From contig JAPHUG010000043.1 in assembly GCA_026197195.1 (NCBI GenBank), positions 1-12,882 on the forward strand: a DNA stretch of 12,882 nt. Direction: 5' to 3'. A model generated the notes under the pieces. That model was not told the origin of the DNA and ran no database searches. It saw nothing but the letters and a program-made list of their open reading frames with translations. Shown here in pieces: positions 7,758 to 12,882 of the stretch (position 1 is the stretch's first letter; the number at the start of each line of letters is the position of its first letter). This DNA is from Sedimenticola sp. Lineage in GTDB: Bacteria > Pseudomonadota > Gammaproteobacteria > Chromatiales > Chromatiaceae. A program made the translations under genes and the position numbers.

Positions 7758-9764
7758 ATGAGTGACATTCTGCTCAAAGTTGAAAAACTGGAAACCTGGT
7801 TGGGAGACGGTGATCGGCCGGTAAGGGCCGTTGATGGGGTTGATCTGACGATTAGAAAAGGCGAGACCTTTGCCTTACTCGGCGAGTCTGGTTGCGGTAA
7901 ATCGATGACAGCGCTCTCAATCATGCGTCTATTGCCTCCGGTAGGGCGGATTAAAGGGGGGCAGGTTTTACTGGGTAAAACTTCACTGTTGGATCTACCT
8001 GAATATGCCATGCGTGAGGAGCGTGGTGGTCGCATGGCGATGATCTTTCAGGAACCCATGACCTCGCTTAACCCGGTGTTGACCATCGGGCAGCAGATTG
8101 GTGAGGCGGTCAGAATACGAGAAGGTGCTGATAAAAAAACACGAGATCAACGGATTATTGAACTACTGAATTCGGTGGGTATTCCTGATCCAGCCCGTAG
8201 GGTTCATGAGTATCCTCATCAGCTGTCTGGCGGCATGAAACAGCGGGTCATGATTGCCATGGCATTAGCCGGGCATCCTGAGTTGTTGATTGCTGATGAG
8301 CCGACAACCGCGCTGGATGTCACCATACAGGCGCAGGTGCTTACACTGTTGAAGGAGCTACAACAGAAGACCGGTATGGCCATTCTGTTGATTACTCATG
8401 ATCTGGGTGTGGTCTCAGAGGTGGCTGACCGGGTGGCCGTGATGTATGCCGGGCAAATTATTGAGGTGGCTGACGCTAAGCGTTTTTTCCAACAGCCACA
8501 GCATCCTTACAGTGAAAAACTGTTCCAGTCCTTACCGGATAGTAATAAGCGAACCCAGCGATTGGCCGTCATCAAAGGGACCGTGCCGGCGCTGAATCAA
8601 ACATTTACCGCCTGTCGCTTTATGGATCGCTGCCATCGGGCCTTCGAGGCCTGTCATCAAGCCCCCGGTTGGACTCAACTCCAGTCAGATGAGGGGGTGC
8701 GTTGTCACTTGGCAGGACAAGCCGCTCATTGGTTACCCGATCAAAAACAGGTGCAATCACAGCAGCCCGTGGACGAGGTTGGTCGTCAGTCCCCGCTCCT
8801 GGATGTAAAGGATTTAAAGGTTCATTTTCCGATACATAAGGGTATCTTCAAGCGCATTGTAGGTCACGTTAAAGCGGTCGATGGCGTTTCTCTCGCGATA
8901 GCACCCGGAAAGACACTGGCGCTTGTGGGGGAGTCGGGTTGCGGTAAGACCACGGTTGGTAAGGGGATTCTGCAGCTGCTTAAACCGACAGCTGGGCTTG
9001 TGGCTTTCGAATCAGATGAGTTGACCCAGCTCTCTGCCCAAGCCTTGCGCAAACGTCGTGCTGATTTGCAGATTATTTTTCAGGATCCCATGGCGTCCAT
9101 GAACCCCCGTATGTTGGTGGGGGATATCATCGAAGAGGGGATGCGGGCTCAGGGGGTTGCACGGAGCAGTACTCAGCGCAGAGAACGAACCCTGCAGTTG
9201 CTTGAACAGGTGGGGCTGCCAGAAGATTCCGCCAGCCGCTATCCTCACGAATTCTCCGGTGGACAGCGTCAACGTATCTGCGTTGCACGGGCACTCGCCG
9301 TTGATCCGAAGCTGATCATATGTGATGAGCCCACCAGTGCGCTGGATGTCTCTGTGCAGGCTCAAATACTAAATCTGCTGAAAAGCCTGCAGCAGAGTCG
9401 CGGGCTTGCCTACCTGTTCATTACCCATAATATTTCAGTGGTGGCCTACCTGGCAGATGAGGTCGCTGTTATGTATCTGGGCCGAATCGTTGAGCGTGGT
9501 GCTGTCGAACAACTGCTGACGGAACCCAAACATCCCTACACCCAGGCGTTACTCTCGGCGGTACCGTTGGTCGATTCGGAGGCTAAACGGGCCGTCATCA
9601 GGTTGGAGGGCGATATGCCTTCGCCGGCCAATCCTCCGGCAGGTTGTCACTTTCATCCCCGCTGTCCTGTCGCCATGGCAGAGTGCCAAAAGGCCTATCC
9701 CGAGCTTAGAGCCTTACCCGATGGACGGTTCGTGAGCTGTTTTAAAGTGCAGGAAGGGTTGTAG
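7758..9764 (+). CDS. Fused dual ATP-binding subunit of the peptide ABC transporter (YejF / DppD-DppF type)
   Basis: Both nucleotide-binding domains of the importer are on one chain. Domain 1 has Walker A GESGCGKS (42-49), Q-loop FQEP (97-100), signature LSGGM (156-160), Walker B LLIADEP (176-182) and switch His214. Domain 2 has Walker A GESGCGKT (391-398), FQDP (441-444), FSGGQ (499-503), LIICDEP (519-525) and His557. After each domain is an oligopeptide-transporter C-terminal region with four cysteines: Cys286, 292, 299 and 316, then Cys630, 636, 643 and 661. In DppD/DppF-type ATPases such cysteines can hold an iron-sulfur cluster. E. coli YejF has the same fused layout but only about 530 residues and largely lacks these tails, which explains the 668 residues here. 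The ATG at 7758 has TAAGGAA at 7741-7747, and the gene starts 26 bases after the permease stop. It is the last gene of the operon. All ATPase motifs are intact. Confidence 0.95.
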   Translation: MSDILLKVEKLETWLGDGDRPVRAVDGVDLTIRKGETFALLGESGCGKSMTALSIMRLLPPVGRIKGGQVLLGKTSLLDLPEYAMREERGGRMAMIFQEPMTSLNPVLTIGQQIGEAVRIREGADKKTRDQRIIELLNSVGIPDPARRVHEYPHQLSGGMKQRVMIAMALAGHPELLIADEPTTALDVTIQAQVLTLLKELQQKTGMAILLITHDLGVVSEVADRVAVMYAGQIIEVADAKRFFQQPQHPYSEKLFQSLPDSNKRTQRLAVIKGTVPALNQTFTACRFMDRCHRAFEACHQAPGWTQLQSDEGVRCHLAGQAAHWLPDQKQVQSQQPVDEVGRQSPLLDVKDLKVHFPIHKGIFKRIVGHVKAVDGVSLAIAPGKTLALVGESGCGKTTVGKGILQLLKPTAGLVAFESDELTQLSAQALRKRRADLQIIFQDPMASMNPRMLVGDIIEEGMRAQGVARSSTQRRERTLQLLEQVGLPEDSASRYPHEFSGGQRQRICVARALAVDPKLIICDEPTSALDVSVQAQILNLLKSLQQSRGLAYLFITHNISVVAYLADEVAVMYLGRIVERGAVEQLLTEPKHPYTQALLSAVPLVDSEAKRAVIRLEGDMPSPANPPAGCHFHPRCPVAMAECQKAYPELRALPDGRFVSCFKVQEGL

Positions 9765-9776
9765 TCTGAGATCCCT

Positions 9777-11432
9777 TTACAGGGTCTGCTCAGTGACATC
9801 GACAAACAGTTGCAGGCGTTGCCCCGGTTGCAGATAACCCTCATCCAGCGTATTCCACTTCCGCAAATCTGAAATAGAGACTCTGAAGCGTTGGGCGATC
9901 AGCGCCAGTGAGTCGCCCCGGCGTACCTTGTAGCGTAGACTGCTGCGGGTGTTGATGGGCGATGTGTTTAGAGGGCTCAGTTGTGCAAGGGTCGTTGTCT
10001 GCTTGCCTTTGGGTTGCCAGATGACCAGTAGCTGTCCCAGTCGTAGTGTGTCTCTGGGTGAGATACCGTTCCAGCGGGCCACCGCCTGGTGGCTTACGTT
10101 ATAGCGTTGTGCAATCTCCCATAGCGTGTCACCGGAGCGAACCTTGTGAGTGATTCGGGTTCCGTTACGCTTGGCGCTCTGTTTTTTAGCCAGCCGTGCG
10201 TCGGCTGTGTGGGTGTATTGATCCAGTTTTTTTACGGAGACAGGGATAAGCAGATGCTTGCCTGCCCGAATGTTATTGCCTTTTATTTTATTGATCTGTT
10301 GGAGCAGGGCGACCGTTGTCTTGTGCTTTCTGGCAATGGCACCCAGGCTATCGCCCGAACGGATTTTATAGCGGCTCCAGCGCACTCTTTTTTCCGGGGC
10401 CAGATCGGTAATGGCCTGGCTAAACTGTTCGGCTTTCTCTACCGGGATGCTAAGGCGATGCGGACCTTTGGGTGCCGTGGCCCAGCGATTAAAACCGGGA
10501 TTGAGTTTATAAAGCTCCTCAATGGATATCTCTGCCAGATCTGCCGCCAGGGCCAGGTCGAGCTGTGATTCAATGTCGACCTGTTCAAAATAGGGCTGGT
10601 TGGGCATCTTTGCCAGGGTCAGGCCATACTGCTCAGGGTTGCCCATGACCTTCGCAACAGCCAACAGTCTGGGTACATAATTCATGGTCTCTTTTGGCAG
10701 AGAGAGAGACCAGTAATCGGTCGGTTTTCCCTGTTTTAGATTGCGTCGTATGGCGCGCTGTACCGTGCCTGCACCGGCGTTATAGCCCGCCAGTGCGAGC
10801 TCCCAGTCACCATCAAACTGATCGGCAAGACTACTGAGGTAATCGAGAGCGGCCTGGGTGGCGGACACCACATCCCGACGACCGTCATACCACCAGTTCT
10901 GTTCTAAGCCAAAATGCTTGCCAGTCGACGGGATGAACTGCCATAGGCCGGCTGCTCTACCCGGAGAGTAGGCGAAGGGTTGAAAGCCACTCTCCACAAT
11001 GGGTAAGAGGACCAGTTCAGTCGGCATGTTACGTTTTTCTGCCTCTTCCACGATGTAATGCAGATACGGCAAGGCGCGTGTTTGTACCCGGTTCAGGTAG
11101 GCCTGATGTTTGGCATACCACTTAATCTGGGACTCAATGCGGCTGTTATCCGGGATAGTTAAAGCGTAGCCACGACGAAGCCTTTCCAGTAAGTCTTGCT
11201 CTTCCTGAACAGCCGATGCCGCTGTTTCTACCTGTTCGTCGGCCTGGATGGCTGTGGATGATAAAGTGGCTGATGGTACCGGGTTTACGGTTTCTGTGGT
11301 TGCAACGGAGCGTGGAGACACGCTCGATTGGCTGGTTTTTATCAAGACGCTTTCAGTCGGTTTGGTGAAGGTGTTGCAACCGGTAACTGCCAAGGCAAGA
11401 AGTAGAGTCAGGGCATGTTGTCTTGTTGGCAT
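9777..11432 (-). CDS. mltD: Membrane-bound lytic murein transglycosylase D (MltD) with three LysM domains
   Basis: MltD cleaves the glycan strands of murein, leaving 1,6-anhydro-muropeptides, and acts from the outer membrane as a lipoprotein. The chosen ATG (11430-11432) gives 551 residues and a clean lipoprotein signal ending in the lipobox VTGC (Cys19). A low-complexity Ser/Thr-rich linker follows. The catalytic SLT domain (about 115-235) has LVLLPIVESGFQPFAYSP with catalytic Glu147, then AAGLWQFIPSTG and the LALAGYNAGAGTV motif. An MltD-associated region follows, then three LysM modules that bind murein (about 355-398, 428-472 and 500-544), each opening with a Y/H-K-(I/V)-R-x-GDSL or GDTL motif. 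A TTG at 11487-11489 would extend the frame by 19 residues but would place a charged stretch ahead of the signal peptide and overlaps the predicted promoter, so it is not used. E. coli MltD is shorter (about 450 residues). The gene is convergent with the transporter operon. Confidence 0.95.
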   Translation of the reverse strand: MPTRQHALTLLLALAVTGCNTFTKPTESVLIKTSQSSVSPRSVATTETVNPVPSATLSSTAIQADEQVETAASAVQEEQDLLERLRRGYALTIPDNSRIESQIKWYAKHQAYLNRVQTRALPYLHYIVEEAEKRNMPTELVLLPIVESGFQPFAYSPGRAAGLWQFIPSTGKHFGLEQNWWYDGRRDVVSATQAALDYLSSLADQFDGDWELALAGYNAGAGTVQRAIRRNLKQGKPTDYWSLSLPKETMNYVPRLLAVAKVMGNPEQYGLTLAKMPNQPYFEQVDIESQLDLALAADLAEISIEELYKLNPGFNRWATAPKGPHRLSIPVEKAEQFSQAITDLAPEKRVRWSRYKIRSGDSLGAIARKHKTTVALLQQINKIKGNNIRAGKHLLIPVSVKKLDQYTHTADARLAKKQSAKRNGTRITHKVRSGDTLWEIAQRYNVSHQAVARWNGISPRDTLRLGQLLVIWQPKGKQTTTLAQLSPLNTSPINTRSSLRYKVRRGDSLALIAQRFRVSISDLRKWNTLDEGYLQPGQRLQLFVDVTEQTL

Positions 11433-11695
11433 GGCGCAATCCGCGTCTGTGTCAGTTGAATAGGAAAAAGTCACCGGGACTATACGCAATTAACCTTTTT
11501 TTTTCCAGGAAACAGGTCATGATCAGGCAATGAGGTCACTCACAACGCGGGCGTGATCTGGTCAGTGTAATTGGGATGTAAATGCTGCACACTATCCGTG
11601 TTGGTTTAAAAGCAGATTGACTCTGCCTGACATTGATGGGTATCCAGACTTGTAATAGGTTAAGGTTATAAGATGAACAGGCAGGACGCTGACAT
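11433..11695. promoter_or_regulatory. Divergent intergenic region between mltD and the yafS-like gene
   Basis: This 263-bp region separates two divergent genes. It holds the mltD promoter candidate listed separately and a T9 run (11496-11504). For the methyltransferase, TTGACT (11617-11622) and TATCCA (11641-11646) with an 18-base spacer form a weak promoter candidate, and AGGA (11683-11686) gives its ribosome site 9 bases before the ATG. I see no terminator, RNA gene or trace of gloB, which lies at this position in E. coli and Pseudomonas: no frame carries its metal-binding THxHxDH motif. Confidence 0.4.
11479..11507 (-). promoter_or_regulatory. mltD: Candidate sigma-70 promoter of mltD
   Basis: On the minus strand TGGAAA (11507-11502; 4 of 6 matches to the -35 consensus) and TATAGT (11484-11479; 5 of 6 to the -10) are separated by 17 bases. 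Transcription would begin near 11472, about 40 bases before the ATG at 11432. This also argues against the upstream TTG start at 11489, which would lie ahead of the transcript. The prediction is by consensus match only. Confidence 0.45.
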
Positions 11696-12484
11696 ATGAA
11701 AAGGGTGTTTAATCGTACCATCAGGCCGCCGACCACTGAACAGTTGCGGCGGTGGTTCAATGCGACCCCCGGTCGGGAGTTGTTAGCGAGGGAGCAGCAG
11801 GTGCTAGAGCGTCTGTTGAGTGAGTGCTTTGGCTATTACCTGATGCAGGTGGGCTGTGTCGGACAGCCGATTGAGCCGCTCAAACTGAGTCGGATTAAAA
11901 CGCAGATTGTGTTGCTGGAGCAGGAAGGGGATTCTATCGGTTCAACGCGTGGCTGTGTCGTGGCTGATCCGCTGCATATCCCGGTGGCTTCAGATAGTGT
12001 GGATGCCGTGTTGCTGACGCATACGCTGGACTTTACCCGTGATCCCCATCAGCTTTTACGTGAAGTTGAGCGAGTGCTGATTCCAGAAGGGCATGTCATA
12101 ATAACTGGCTTTAATCCCTGGAGTCTTTGGGGACTATGGCAGCTTTTCAGGTTGCGTAGCCGCCAGGTACCCTGGTGCGGCCATTTCATCTCTCCCTGGC
12201 GTATGCATGACTGGCTTTCTCTTCTGGGTTTTGAGGTCAAGGAGGAGCAGGCGATCATGTTTCGTCCACCTTTGCGTCAGGAAGGTATTATGCAGCGGCT
12301 CGAATTTCTTGAGCGGGTAGGGGGGCGATTCTGGTCACCACTCTCCGGTGCATACGTCATACAGGCGGTTAAAAGGGTTTCCAGGCTGACGCCGATAAAG
12401 CCGGCCTGGAAGTTACGTCCCAAGTCCTTGCGGGGGCACGTGGTTGAACCGACCGCCAATAATATCCAACATGATGGTGATTGA
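11696..12484 (+). CDS. yafS: YafS-like class I SAM-dependent methyltransferase, substrate unknown
   Basis: The 262-residue protein resembles E. coli YafS (about 240), an uncharacterised methyltransferase-fold protein encoded beside gloB and rnhA. The Methyltransf_11-like core is visible. VVADPLHIPVASDSVDAVLL (88-107) corresponds to the acidic strand and motif II region. HTLDFTRDPHQLLREVERVLIPEGHVIITGFNP (109-141) covers the helix and strand after it. SPWRMHDWLSLLGFEV (166-181) is the family's distal helix. The glycine-rich SAM loop is poor: QVGCVGQP (51-58) stands where DLGCGTG is usual. YafS itself also departs from the consensus there, so this is a family trait whose effect on SAM binding is unclear. 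The ATG at 11696 has AGGA (11683-11686) 9 bases upstream. Its TGA stop directly abuts the rnhA start, so the two genes are almost certainly co-transcribed. Substrate and pathway are unknown. No membrane segment or signal peptide is apparent, so it is probably cytoplasmic. Confidence 0.85.
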   Translation: MKRVFNRTIRPPTTEQLRRWFNATPGRELLAREQQVLERLLSECFGYYLMQVGCVGQPIEPLKLSRIKTQIVLLEQEGDSIGSTRGCVVADPLHIPVASDSVDAVLLTHTLDFTRDPHQLLREVERVLIPEGHVIITGFNPWSLWGLWQLFRLRSRQVPWCGHFISPWRMHDWLSLLGFEVKEEQAIMFRPPLRQEGIMQRLEFLERVGGRFWSPLSGAYVIQAVKRVSRLTPIKPAWKLRPKSLRGHVVEPTANNIQHDGD

Positions 12485-12882
12485 GTGACAGAACGGGTAG
12501 AAGTTTTTACAGATGGGGCCTGCAAGGGTAATCCGGGTCCTGGCGGCTGGGGAGCCTTGCTGCGCTACAAGGGCAATGAGCGGCAGCTGTATGGGGGTGA
12601 GCCGAATACCACCAACAACCGGATGGAACTGTTGGCGGTGATCAGTGCCCTGGAGGTCTTAACCCGAACCAGCCAAGTGCAGGTGACCACTGATTCGAAA
12701 TATGTACAACAGGGTATCACGGAGTGGATTAAGAACTGGAAACGAAATGGCTGGAAGACGGCGGCTAAAAAACCGGTTAAAAACAGTGACCTCTGGCAGC
12801 GCCTGGATCAATTGGTCAGTCAGCATGATGTTAGCTGGGCCTGGGTAAAGGGGCACAGCGGACATCCGGAAAATGAACTGGC
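12485..12882 (+). CDS. rnhA: Ribonuclease HI, 3' end cut by the window
   Basis: RNase HI degrades the RNA strand of RNA-DNA hybrids (R-loops, replication primers). The reading frame from the GTG at 12485 gives 132 complete residues before the window ends, out of about 150 expected. It matches E. coli RNase HI residue for residue in numbering: Asp10 in [17 protein letters not shown], Glu48 in [11 protein letters not shown], Asp70 in [11 protein letters not shown], and His124 in [12 protein letters not shown]. The fourth metal ligand, Asp134, falls just beyond the window. The basic handle ([20 protein letters not shown], 81-100) is present. GTG is chosen because it gives the E. coli-like N-terminus and follows immediately after the methyltransferase TGA, with GGTGA at 12476-12480 as ribosome site. 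There is no untranslated spacer and both genes are in the same frame. In relatives dnaQ lies next, outside this window. Confidence 0.96.
   Translation, partial: MTERVEVFTDGACKGNPGPGGWGALLRYKGNERQLYGGEPNTTNNRMELLAVISALEVLTRTSQVQVTTDSKYVQQGITEWIKNWKRNGWKTAAKKPVKNSDLWQRLDQLVSQHDVSWAWVKGHSGHPENEL

Noticed and set aside
7652..8035. 127-residue minus-strand open frame spanning the permease-ATPase junction
   Set aside because: It is opposite two conserved coding regions. Its Ser/Pro/Arg-rich composition is typical of a shadow frame.
9773..9784. CCCT-TTAC-AGGG inverted repeat between the ATPase and mltD stops as a terminator
   Set aside because: The stem is only 4 bp and there is no T-run on either strand.
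11433..11489. N-terminal extension of mltD from a TTG at 11487-11489
   Set aside because: It would add 19 residues before the lipoprotein signal peptide and begins inside the predicted promoter. The ATG at 11432 gives a textbook signal and lipobox.
11496..11504. T9 run upstream of mltD as a terminator for the plus strand
   Set aside because: No stable G/C-rich stem precedes it. It more likely forms the A-rich spacer of the mltD promoter on the opposite strand.

Overview
The window looks like the chromosome of a gammaproteobacterium with moderate GC content. The basis is gene order: ppiD - fabI - peptide ABC transporter - mltD - yafS-type methyltransferase - rnhA. The Pseudomonas chromosome has the same core (ppiD, fabI, yej-like transporter, mltD, gloB, methyltransferase, rnhA, dnaQ), and E. 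coli has mltD-gloB-yafS-rnhA together. The FabI and RNase HI proteins are close to the E. coli ones, but the transporter subunits differ in architecture from E. coli YejABEF. This points to a non-enteric gammaproteobacterium; I cannot name the genus. There is no sign of mobile elements, CRISPR arrays or recent transfer.

Layout: the window opens inside a tRNA-Asp(GUC) gene, followed by its own hairpin terminator. Then comes ppiD (+), an inner-membrane-anchored periplasmic chaperone. A bidirectional terminator separates it from the convergent fabI (-), enoyl-ACP reductase. A 214-bp divergent intergenic region follows. Besides promoters, it holds a strong Shine-Dalgarno site, an 11-codon reading frame and a hairpin upstream of the transporter operon.

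The operon at 3138-9764 (+) has four tightly spaced genes, the first three joined by ATGA overlaps: a long substrate-binding lipoprotein with an additional C-terminal membrane segment, two permeases (the second with an unusual insertion of about 150 residues), and one polypeptide carrying both ATPase domains. Together they would form an importer for oligopeptides or related compounds across the inner membrane.

Only 12 bp beyond the ATPase gene lies the end of mltD (-), a membrane-bound lytic transglycosylase with three LysM domains. A 263-bp divergent intergenic region then leads to a yafS-like methyltransferase (+), whose TGA stop is followed immediately, in the same frame, by the GTG start of rnhA (+), which runs off the window. 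gloB, which sits between mltD and the methyltransferase in relatives, is absent.

The themes are envelope biogenesis and maintenance: folding of exported proteins (PpiD), fatty acid synthesis (FabI), peptide or possibly muropeptide import, and murein cleavage (MltD). Most of the window is ordinary housekeeping DNA. The parts most worth a second look are the leader upstream of the transporter operon and the unusual architecture of its binding protein and second permease.
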